Below, one piece after another: positions 29,665 to 37,179 of a stretch of 43,395 nt of DNA. The position numbers were made by a program, and so were the translations under genes. The notes beneath the pieces are model-generated. The model ran no database searches. It was given only the letters and a program-made list of their open reading frames with translations, and was not told the DNA's origin. The DNA is taken from assembly GCA_020723205.1 (NCBI GenBank), contig DYJF01000010.1, forward strand, positions 1-43,395, written 5' to 3'. The DNA comes from Bdellovibrio sp. Its GTDB lineage: Bacteria; UBA10199; 2-02-FULL-44-16; DYJF01. Positions within the stretch are counted from its first letter, which is position 1, and each line of letters starts with the position of its first letter.

Positions 29665-29670
29665 AGCCGC

Positions 29671-30042
29671 ATGGCCGAAATAATCCCCATCCTTTCTGAG
29701 AGGAAGTTCACGGAAGAAGAGGCGGAAACGCTGCTTCCGACGGTCAAGAGGATAACCGTGCAGGCGGCCCTTGAGGCGGCAAAAATCGAGGAACAGCTCC
29801 GTTTTATACCGAGGGAAGAGCCCATTTTTGCCCGTCTTTCCGGCGAGATGGACCTTGTCGTCAGGCGCTGGGCCATAAAGATAAAGAAGCTGGGACTTAG
29901 GCCGACGGCCCTGTGGATCGTGGATTTCGACGCGGGTGAGGGCTGGTTCACGTGGCGGCTGGGCGACGAGCACGTGAGCCATTTTTCCGCCCCTTCCGGC
30001 GAACTTACCGCATCCGGCAGCGAAAAAGGGTTGCAAGAGTAG
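29671..30042 (+). CDS. DUF2203 domain protein
   Basis: RKFTEEEAETLLPTVKRIT...GLRPTALWIVDFDAGEGWFTWRLGDEHVSHFS. Confidence 0.85.
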   Translation: MAEIIPILSERKFTEEEAETLLPTVKRITVQAALEAAKIEEQLRFIPREEPIFARLSGEMDLVVRRWAIKIKKLGLRPTALWIVDFDAGEGWFTWRLGDEHVSHFSAPSGELTASGSEKGLQE

Positions 30043-30659
30043 TGCCTAATCTTTTCATCAAACAGATACCCATCGGCCCAATGATGAACTACGCCTATCT
30101 GGTCGGGGCGGAAGGTCACGACAGCGTAGTGGCGATAGACACGGCGTGGAGCGCGGACCAGATAATAGGCGAGGCGAAGAAGAGCGGGAAAAGGATCTCC
30201 GCCGTGCTCTTGACACATACCCATTTCGACCACTGCAACGTCGTGGAAGAGCTTGCGCGCAAGATATCCGTGCCGGTCTACGTGCATGAGGCGGAGGCGT
30301 CCACGATGCCCAAGGATATCGATATCAGAAGGACGAAGAAGGATCTGACGATAGAGGAGGCGGGAGTGACCATCCGCTGCATGCACACGCCCGGTCACAC
30401 GCCGGGATCCCAGTCTTTCCTCGTGGACAGCGCCGTCTTCACCGGAGATGCCCTGTTTGTGGACGGATGCGGGCGCGTGGATCTGCCGGGTTCCGATCCA
30501 AAGGACATGATGACCTCGCTTTCGGTCTTGAGATCGCTTCCCGATAACATCGTGGTCTATCCGGGCCACAATTACGGTCCCACGCCTATGTCAACCATCG
30601 GGGAGCAGAAGAAGACGAATCCGTATCTCTATGCGTCGAATGAAGAAAGCTTAATGTAG
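30042..30659 (+). CDS. MBL-fold metallo-hydrolase (glyoxalase II-like)
   Basis: LTHTHFDHCN; TPGHTPGSQSF; FTGDALFVDGCGRVDLPG; VYPGHNYGP. Confidence 0.95.
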   Translation: MPNLFIKQIPIGPMMNYAYLVGAEGHDSVVAIDTAWSADQIIGEAKKSGKRISAVLLTHTHFDHCNVVEELARKISVPVYVHEAEASTMPKDIDIRRTKKDLTIEEAGVTIRCMHTPGHTPGSQSFLVDSAVFTGDALFVDGCGRVDLPGSDPKDMMTSLSVLRSLPDNIVVYPGHNYGPTPMSTIGEQKKTNPYLYASNEESLM

Positions 30660-30663
30660 AAAT

Positions 30664-30725
30664 CCGTTCACTCTGAGCTTGTCGAAGGTGAACGGATGGT
30701 GCTTCGACAAAGCTCAGCACGAGCG
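30664..30725. repeat. CTTCGACAAGCTCAG-type palindromic repeat
   Basis: CCGTTCAC/GTGAACGG plus CTGAGCTTGTCGAAG versus CTTCGACAAAGCTCAG nested inverted repeats, followed by CACGAGCGG. Confidence 0.85.
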
Positions 30726-30736
30726 GGGAATTTATA

Positions 30737-32578
30737 ATGAAAAAGGATTTTTTAAAAGAGCTTACGGAGAACGGCATACTCGCGGACGGAGCGATGGGAA
30801 CGGAGCTCTACGCGCGCGGCATTTTCATAAACCGCTGTTATGACGAGCTGGTCCTGTCCAGTCCGTCGCTCATCAAAGAGGTCCATAAGACCTATCTCGA
30901 CGCGGGCGCGGGACTTCTTGAGACGAACACGTTCACCGCGAACCGGCCCGCGCTCGCCGCATTCGGCCTCGAGGACAAGGTCGCGGCGATAAACTTCGCC
31001 GGCGCGAAACTTGCCCGCGAAGCTGCGGGTGACAAGGCGTTCGTGGGAGGGGCGGTCGGGCCCGTCAGCTGGGCCTTCAAGAACGCCGATGTCATGGGGC
31101 CCGACGCCCTGCAGAAAATTTTCGAGGAGCAGATAAGGGCGCTCGCGGAGGGCGGCTGTCACGTGATCATGCTCGAGACTTTTTTGCATCTCGAGGAACT
31201 GCACATAGCATACAAGGCGGTACGCGCGGTATGCGACCTTCCTGTCGTGGCGCAGGTCTCTCTAAAATATATAGGCGAGGACGAATTCGCGGGCCTGGAT
31301 CCCGCGGAGGCGGCGATAACCATAGATTCATGGGGCGCCGACGTCGTTGGGGTGAACTGTTCCGACGGGCCGCAGGGCGTATTCGAGGCGATAAAAAAGA
31401 TAGCGCCGGTCACGTCGAAGCCGTTGTCCGCCATGCCGAACGCGGGGCTCCCGCAGATGGTGCAGGGGCGGCTCATGTATCTCGCCACGCCCGAATATTT
31501 TGCGGAGTACGCGAGAAGGTACGCGCAGATGGGAGTTTCCCTCATAGGCGGATGCTGCGGGACCACGCCAGCCCACATTCGCGAGGCGAAAAAATATCTC
31601 AAGACGATAAAGCCCGCGCGAAGGGGCGAGACGGCAAGGGCGGAGGTCGTCGTCGCCACGGGGATAAAAGTGGTGCCGACCGCGGAGAAGAGCGCGTTCG
31701 GTTCCGCCATCGGAAGCAAGTTCACCGTGAGCGTCGAGGTTGATCCTCCGCTGGGCATCAATCCGCAAAGCGCGATAGAGGGCGCGAAGTTGCTCAAGGA
31801 TATGGGCGTTGACGCCGTCAATATAGCCGATGGTCCGCGCGCGATGGCGCGCATGAGCCCCATGGCGCTCGCCGTTCTTATAAAGGAGCAGGTGGGGATC
31901 GAACCGATAGTTCACTACTGTTGCCGCGACAGGAACCTTCTGGGCATGCAGATGGATCTCATAGGCGCCGCGGCGCTGGGACTCAACAACGTGCTTCTGA
32001 TAACAGGCGATCCGCCGAAAATGGGAAATTATCCCGAGGCGACCGCGGTCTTCGACATCGATTCTATAGGGCCCATCCGTTTCGTTTCGAACCTGAACCG
32101 GGGGCTGGACTTTGCGGAACGTCCGCTCAAAGAGGCGACGAAGCTCTTGATCGGCTGCGGCGTCAATCCGGGCGCGGTCGATCTGGACATCGAGGTCGAA
32201 CGCTACAAGAAGAAGATTGAGGCGGGGGCCGAGTTCGTCTTTTCGCAGCCGGTCTTCGACATCGAACTCTTGAGAAGGTTCTTCGACCGCGTAAAGGGGA
32301 TGCCGAAAATACCGTTCCTCGTCGGCATTCTTCCTCTGGCCTCGCTTAGGAACGCGGAGTTCTTGCACAACGAGGTCCCCGGCATGCAGATACCCAAGAA
32401 GATCATGGAGCGCATGGAAAGGGCGGCCACGAAAGAGGCGCAGCAGGAAACGGGGCTGTCGGTCGCCAAGGAGTCGCTTGTTGCGGCCAAGGAACTGAAA
32501 CAGGTCACCGGCACATATATCTTCCCTCCTTTCGGCAACTACAAAATCGTCTCGAAGATACTGGAAGTCATTAAGTAA
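30737..32578 (+). CDS. Bifunctional homocysteine S-methyltransferase / methylenetetrahydrofolate reductase
   Basis: N-terminal LADGAMGTELYARG and IGGCCGTTPAHI; C-terminal MTHFR with VHYCCRDRNLLGMQMDLIGAAALGLNNVLLITGDPP. Confidence 0.96.
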   Translation: MKKDFLKELTENGILADGAMGTELYARGIFINRCYDELVLSSPSLIKEVHKTYLDAGAGLLETNTFTANRPALAAFGLEDKVAAINFAGAKLAREAAGDKAFVGGAVGPVSWAFKNADVMGPDALQKIFEEQIRALAEGGCHVIMLETFLHLEELHIAYKAVRAVCDLPVVAQVSLKYIGEDEFAGLDPAEAAITIDSWGADVVGVNCSDGPQGVFEAIKKIAPVTSKPLSAMPNAGLPQMVQGRLMYLATPEYFAEYARRYAQMGVSLIGGCCGTTPAHIREAKKYLKTIKPARRGETARAEVVVATGIKVVPTAEKSAFGSAIGSKFTVSVEVDPPLGINPQSAIEGAKLLKDMGVDAVNIADGPRAMARMSPMALAVLIKEQVGIEPIVHYCCRDRNLLGMQMDLIGAAALGLNNVLLITGDPPKMGNYPEATAVFDIDSIGPIRFVSNLNRGLDFAERPLKEATKLLIGCGVNPGAVDLDIEVERYKKKIEAGAEFVFSQPVFDIELLRRFFDRVKGMPKIPFLVGILPLASLRNAEFLHNEVPGMQIPKKIMERMERAATKEAQQETGLSVAKESLVAAKELKQVTGTYIFPPFGNYKIVSKILEVIK

Positions 32579-32637
32579 TTTAAAAACGTTGTCATTTAAG
32601 GATGCGCCGGCTTTAGGGACGCATGGGTTTGGGCCAA

Positions 32638-32697
32638 GCCGTTAAGATCGCCTCCGGGACGCTTTTCCAAGGTCGTCTTCGGAGGTTGTAATAAAAA
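32638..32697 (-). repeat. Left inverted copy of island-flanking element
   Basis: GCCGTTAAGATCGCCTCCGGGACGCTTTTC (30 bp) identical to the reverse complement of 36374-36403; further similarity through CGGAGGTTG and an A-run. Confidence 0.9.
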
Positions 32698-32943
32698 ATA
32701 CCTTGCCCCAAAGCCCCTTGAATTTGCACACAAAATTGTCTGCCGTAGAATTTTGGCCGTAGAATTCGAGCAACTTTTCTTATCCTCTCTCGAAAACTTA
32801 CGCGACAGCAGAAAGGACGGGTTAGGGGCATGGATATTCGATGCACATCCAGCGCGACGACCGTAATGGGTCGAGACCGACTGCTGAAAAACGCACAGCA
32901 ATGCCATATACCAACTAATCAATAACAATAAGGAGCAAATATT

Positions 32944-34644
32944 ATGCAGACGGGATCAAAAAATCGAAGCATTCTCCCATATCCGCAAGATTGGCTGACG
33001 ATGCAGGTGGCCTTCGGTGAGATAACGGTCTATTTTTCTAACCCCGCGAATCATCTCGACGACGACTTCTTGCACGTCTCCTCGGAGGAGATGGGGGCCG
33101 CCGCGGGCAAAGTCTCTGCTGATGCAGACCAACTGCTCGAGGCCATTGCCGCCAACTCGAGGTGCTATAGCTCTCTTCAGGATCTCCAAGGTGAGGGACT
33201 GTTCAACGACGATGAGGTGTCGCTGAGGGACCTGTATTCGATCGAGAGGGGAATGGGCTATCATGAGGAGAGCATCAAAGAACAACTCCAGCAAATTATA
33301 GACTCGTTTCGAATGAAGGATTGGGAGCCGATGCGGGGGGCCTTCGGCAAGATATCGGCCTATTTCTCCGATCCTGCCAACCACCTCGACGATGACCCCT
33401 TGCACGTCTCCTCGTGGGAGATGATGGCCGCTGCCGGCAAGTTGCCCGCCGAAGCAGACCAACTCCTTGCGGCAACGGCCTCCGACGAGAGGTGTTATAG
33501 CTCCCTTGACGGGCTTCAAGACGAGGGTCTGACCAACGACGATGAGGTGTCGCTGAGGGACCTGTATGCGGCGGAGAGGGGCACGGGCTATTATGGAGAG
33601 GGCATAGACGAGCAGGTCGAGCGGATGGCGGACTCGTTTCTGACAAGGGATGTCTTTCAGTTCTATATGTTCGGCTCTTTCGCGGCCGAGCGCTATGGCA
33701 TAATGCATATTGCCGCCTACTCCTTCAGGGGACTCGACGACCTCCATACGGGCGCGCTGAGCTTCGACGACGCCGATTCACTGACCAAGGCGATCTTGAC
33801 GGAAGCCGACGACGAAACCTTGGAGAGATTCAAGAGGCTCAGCTGGCTCGATAGGGACCCTAGCAATCGAAACATCAACGCGCTGGTGAAGGCAATTCTG
33901 GCGACGGCTGGCCCTCATGCCGTGGAGCGATTCGAGGCGCTAGGCGGGCTCTATACGAGCGCGCACGGTCGCGAAGCCGACGCGCTTGCGAAGGCGATTC
34001 TGGCGGCGGCCGACGCTGGTGCAGTGGAGCAATTCGTGGTGCTTGACGGGCTCGACACAGGCGCGCAGAGCCCCGACGCCGATACGCTAGTGAAGGCGAT
34101 GCTGGCGGCGGGCGGCCCTCTTGCCGTGGAGCGATTCATGGAGTTGGCCGAGTTCCATACGGGCGCGCACAGCCGCGATGGCGACGCGTTGGTGAAGGCG
34201 ATCTTGGCGGTGGACGGCCCCCGCGGCGTACATCATTTCGAGCTCTTGGCCGGGCTCGACACGAACACAGGCAGCCGCGACGGCGACGCGCTTGTAAAAG
34301 CGATGCTCGCTGCGGCCGATTCCCATGCAGCGGAGCGATTCAATGAGATTATCGAACTCGATACGGACGCATATAGCAGCGACGGTGACGCGCTGGCGAA
34401 GGCCACACTGGCAACCTGGGGGGCGGGTAATATGGCCGCGAGCGGCTATCTCCTGACGACCGGCCAGCTCTATGGATTGATCTCTGACGCGAAGGCCAAT
34501 GCCCAGCCGGCCATGCCGATTGAGGAGGAGATCGCCACACATGAACCCCGCGATGCCCGAGAAAATAGGGGTTCATCTTATTATCAGAACTCCACGAATT
34601 ACCTCATGTGGATGCAATCCTTATATACTACTACTATTCGGTGA
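32944..34644 (+). CDS. Repeat protein: two 110-aa tandem modules followed by 34-aa tandem repeats
   Basis: AAGGAG before ATG 32944. 110-aa units at 33001-33330 and 33331-33660. 34-aa (102 bp) units from 33775. Confidence 0.85.
   Translation: MQTGSKNRSILPYPQDWLTMQVAFGEITVYFSNPANHLDDDFLHVSSEEMGAAAGKVSADADQLLEAIAANSRCYSSLQDLQGEGLFNDDEVSLRDLYSIERGMGYHEESIKEQLQQIIDSFRMKDWEPMRGAFGKISAYFSDPANHLDDDPLHVSSWEMMAAAGKLPAEADQLLAATASDERCYSSLDGLQDEGLTNDDEVSLRDLYAAERGTGYYGEGIDEQVERMADSFLTRDVFQFYMFGSFAAERYGIMHIAAYSFRGLDDLHTGALSFDDADSLTKAILTEADDETLERFKRLSWLDRDPSNRNINALVKAILATAGPHAVERFEALGGLYTSAHGREADALAKAILAAADAGAVEQFVVLDGLDTGAQSPDADTLVKAMLAAGGPLAVERFMELAEFHTGAHSRDGDALVKAILAVDGPRGVHHFELLAGLDTNTGSRDGDALVKAMLAAADSHAAERFNEIIELDTDAYSSDGDALAKATLATWGAGNMAASGYLLTTGQLYGLISDAKANAQPAMPIEEEIATHEPRDARENRGSSYYQNSTNYLMWMQSLYTTTIR
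33001..33660 (+). repeat. Two 330-bp tandem coding repeats
   Basis: MQVAFGEITVYFSNPANHLDDDFLHVSSEEM versus MRGAFGKISAYFSDPANHLDDDPLHVSSWEM; both contain NDDEVSLRDLY. Confidence 0.92.
33775..34386 (+). repeat. Six exact 102-bp-period (34-aa) tandem coding repeats plus a partial seventh
   Basis: Units start at 33775, 33877, 33979, 34081, 34183 and 34285 with consensus DALVKAILAADGPHAVERFEELAGLDTGAHSRDG. Confidence 0.92.
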
Positions 34645-34675
34645 AAAATCTAATTTGATTCCGCTTCTGTCTCAT

Positions 34676-35827
34676 ATGCTCGATAAACAGGCCGAAGGAG
34701 CGCTCATGTGCGATAGCTGGTGCAGCGGGCTTCCAATTTTAAGTGATGATCATCTCCGTTATGATACGAACGGAAATTATCTTCTTGAAAGCGAAGAGAT
34801 AGCTCAAATACCGCCCTGCGAACAGTCGCTTAACCTGTTCACGGACCCGTACCGATCCATACCGCAGGAAGAATCGGATGTTGTCTGCGCTTTTTTATCT
34901 CTAGATCTCCTGTCTCAATTAAGAACCGTTCGAAACGGAAACTTTGAGCAGCTTTCATCTTTCTGTAATATCCTTAGGTCTTCTCATCAGGAAAAAGCGA
35001 TTGCCTTCGCAGATTTTATAAGCGCGAACGATGCTCTTTTCAGCGAAGGTGATCTTATTGATGTTTTACTTAGGTCCGCGGAGCTTGTTTTTGCCAGGGC
35101 TTCAAATGAACAAGAACTGCTTGATGCGATCCTTAAGGATCTTCCGCAAGTTCTGGCGGTTGGTGAAGCTCACCCTGACGCATCCGACCCGATAACCACG
35201 GCCCGGTTGTTCGCGGATAGGATATTGCCTTTATTAAAGGTCAGATATGGTTATGACGTGCTTGTCCTTGAATTAGTGACGGCGGACCTACCTTCCGCCG
35301 AATTGGACTATTACATGGAGTATGGGATCGTCGACGACGAGCGTACACCGTCATTGAGCGCGAGCGCGCGCATGTTAAAAGGGAAAAGCTCGGAAGATCT
35401 GTTATATATATTGAAGCGATGCGGTGAATTAGGGATCGATGTTCGGGGAGGCAGCCCTTCCCTCAATGATATCATGACAAGGAATGGGCCGGATTTTGCT
35501 TATGAAATAAGAGACCGGAGCGCTCAAGCAATTGAGGCGGCCTCGATGTCCGGGCATAAGGTCATATGGTATGGCGGTTTTATACATAATGATATCGACG
35601 GAGAGCATCATCTCTCCTTTGTTCCCTTTTTATCTCGAAGAGACGGTCTTGTTGAGTTGGACCTGATAGGAACCTACAATGGCGATGACGGTCTTTATGA
35701 TTATCTTGATCGTATCAGCCGGGAGGAGCTGCTTATTTGTCCAAACGAAGACGATCCGTTGATGATAACGGTGAGTCCGGGTGCCCACGTAATTGTTTAT
35801 TCGCCGGATATGATGTCTTCCTTCTAA
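34676..35827 (+). CDS. Putative TIKI/ChaN/EreA-like domain protein with EF-hand-like loop; start uncertain
   Basis: VLAVGEAHPDASDP (GExH) ... YDVLVLELV ... HKVIWYGGFIHND; DTNGNYLLESEE EF-hand-like loop. Frame open from 34499; ATG 34541 and ATG 34676 are candidates. Confidence 0.55.
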   Translation: MLDKQAEGALMCDSWCSGLPILSDDHLRYDTNGNYLLESEEIAQIPPCEQSLNLFTDPYRSIPQEESDVVCAFLSLDLLSQLRTVRNGNFEQLSSFCNILRSSHQEKAIAFADFISANDALFSEGDLIDVLLRSAELVFARASNEQELLDAILKDLPQVLAVGEAHPDASDPITTARLFADRILPLLKVRYGYDVLVLELVTADLPSAELDYYMEYGIVDDERTPSLSASARMLKGKSSEDLLYILKRCGELGIDVRGGSPSLNDIMTRNGPDFAYEIRDRSAQAIEAASMSGHKVIWYGGFIHNDIDGEHHLSFVPFLSRRDGLVELDLIGTYNGDDGLYDYLDRISREELLICPNEDDPLMITVSPGAHVIVYSPDMMSSF

Positions 35828-35969
35828 GACATTTTGGAGACGGTCCCGCATATTATAACTATTCAAAATCATTTCTTAATTGGACGCCTCGTGCCCATAC
35901 CTTTCATAAAAAAAGCAACATTTCAATATCACTGCCGATAATTGAAATAAGGGGATCGTGGAGGGCAAA

Positions 35970-36299
35970 ATGGCTGACTTTTGTTTGGACGGTTTAAATC
36001 CGTTATGCTGGATAGGCGTCATTCTTGGCGGCGGATGCGGTTCTTATCATTATTCGTCCTCTTCATCAGAGACGGAGATCAACGGCAGATCGTATGCGAT
36101 GGGAAGTTTCGATTATGTCGAAGACATCAATTACGGCTATGCCCAGCTCACCGACGCATGCAGCTCATCCGATTATACGAACGGAGATTTCGGGAATCTC
36201 TTCAGAATGATATGTTCCGGAAGCGGTTATAATGGTTATAGGATGACCAACGTATCCGACAACGAAACCGGATGTTTTCTGGAATTCGTGTGCGAATAG
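35970..36299 (+). CDS. Small Cys-rich hypothetical protein
   Basis: MADFCLDGLNPLCWIGVILGGGCG...; GGAGGG upstream of ATG 35970 and a terminator downstream. Confidence 0.55.
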   Translation: MADFCLDGLNPLCWIGVILGGGCGSYHYSSSSSETEINGRSYAMGSFDYVEDINYGYAQLTDACSSSDYTNGDFGNLFRMICSGSGYNGYRMTNVSDNETGCFLEFVCE

Positions 36300-36322
36300 G
36301 TACTTCGATGTTGCTAATTAAG

Positions 36323-36348
36323 GCCGCCTTGATCGAGGCGGCTTTTTT
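36323..36348 (+). terminator. Rho-independent terminator
   Basis: GCCGCCT-TGATCG-AGGCGGC followed by TTTTTT. Confidence 0.85.
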
Positions 36349-36501
36349 GTTCCAACCTCCGAAAGCGCCCTTTGAAAAGCGTCCCGGAGGCGATCTTAAC
36401 GGCCGGGATATGATAATCAAGATCGCCGAGGGTCGAGCGGACGTTTTGGGTGACCCAAAACGGACCGCGTCTTTTCAAAGGGCGCTTTCGGAGGTTGGAA
36501 C
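36343..36501 (+). repeat. Highly structured palindromic element with right island-flanking copy
   Basis: 31-bp perfect inverted arms (36349-36379 and 36471-36501), inner 9-bp stem GGCGATCTT/AAGATCGCC, and perfect palindrome CGTTTTGGGT-G-ACCCAAAACG (36442-36462). Confidence 0.9.
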
Positions 36502-36515
36502 GAGATAATATAATT

Positions 36516-37178
36516 CTATTCCAGTTCGAATTCAGAAAGCGAGGCGAGGACCCAGTCGGCTTCGGAGAGGGAATCGGGCGGGAATGAGTTGCTGATCGCA
36601 AGACACTTGATGCCGGCTGCGTGCGCGGCGGCGATTCCTTTGGGCGAATCCTCTATTGCGAGGCAATCGTCGGGGCTTATATCTTGGGACGGTGAACGCT
36701 GCGCAAGCCGCTTTACGACGAGATCGTAGCCCTCGGGGTCCGGCTTCCCCCTTTGCACGTCCTCCTGCGTGACGATCGGATCGAAGAGCTTTTCCCAGCC
36801 CAGTTTTTTCAGGACGAAGTGAACTTCGTTCTTGTTCGCGCCGCTGCAGATCGCGAACATGCATTTCTTCTGCAAGAGTTCGATGAAATCCTCAACGCCG
36901 GGCAGGACGGGTATGTTGCGGCCCAAGAGGGCCAAGCACTTTTCCAGTTTTTTCGGGATGAGAACTTCTTTTTCTCCCGCGGGAAACGGCCTTCCGTGGA
37001 GCCGGCCCACCGCGTCCAGAAAATCGCGGTCGTTGAGGCCCAGATAGTTGCGGTCGTATTCATCTTTATCGAATGAGATCCCCATGGGCTTGAACACCTC
37101 GAGCCATGCGCGCATATGTACGGGTTCGGTGTCGGTGATGATCCCGTCGAAATCGAATATGATTGCCTTAAAAGTCAT
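36516..37178 (-). CDS. HAD-superfamily phosphatase (beta-phosphoglucomutase-like)
   Basis: AIIFDFDGIITDTEPVHMRAW; GKPDPEGYDL; CLAIEDSPKGIAAAHAAG. Confidence 0.93.
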   Translation of the reverse strand: MTFKAIIFDFDGIITDTEPVHMRAWLEVFKPMGISFDKDEYDRNYLGLNDRDFLDAVGRLHGRPFPAGEKEVLIPKKLEKCLALLGRNIPVLPGVEDFIELLQKKCMFAICSGANKNEVHFVLKKLGWEKLFDPIVTQEDVQRGKPDPEGYDLVVKRLAQRSPSQDISPDDCLAIEDSPKGIAAAHAAGIKCLAISNSFPPDSLSEADWVLASLSEFELE

Positions 37179-37179
37179 T

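Noticed and set aside
31328-32368. 346-aa minus-strand ORF opposite HMT/MTHFR
   Set aside because: Antisense to a well-conserved enzyme; composition typical of a shadow frame.
30737-32578. HMT/MTHFR fusion as an unusual enzyme
   Set aside because: This two-domain architecture is already known in bacteria (YitJ-type).
33775-34386. CRISPR array
   Set aside because: Periodicity is exactly 102 bp, fully coding and without variable spacers between constant repeats.
32638-36403. Classical insertion sequence or transposon
   Set aside because: Inverted repeats flank the genes, but no transposase ORF and no target-site duplication could be seen, so it is reported only as an inverted-repeat-bounded island.
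36349-36501. Integron attC site
   Set aside because: Terminal GTTGGAA/TTCCAAC only partly fits attC R-boxes, arms are perfectly complementary without attC bulges, and no integrase or cassette array is present.
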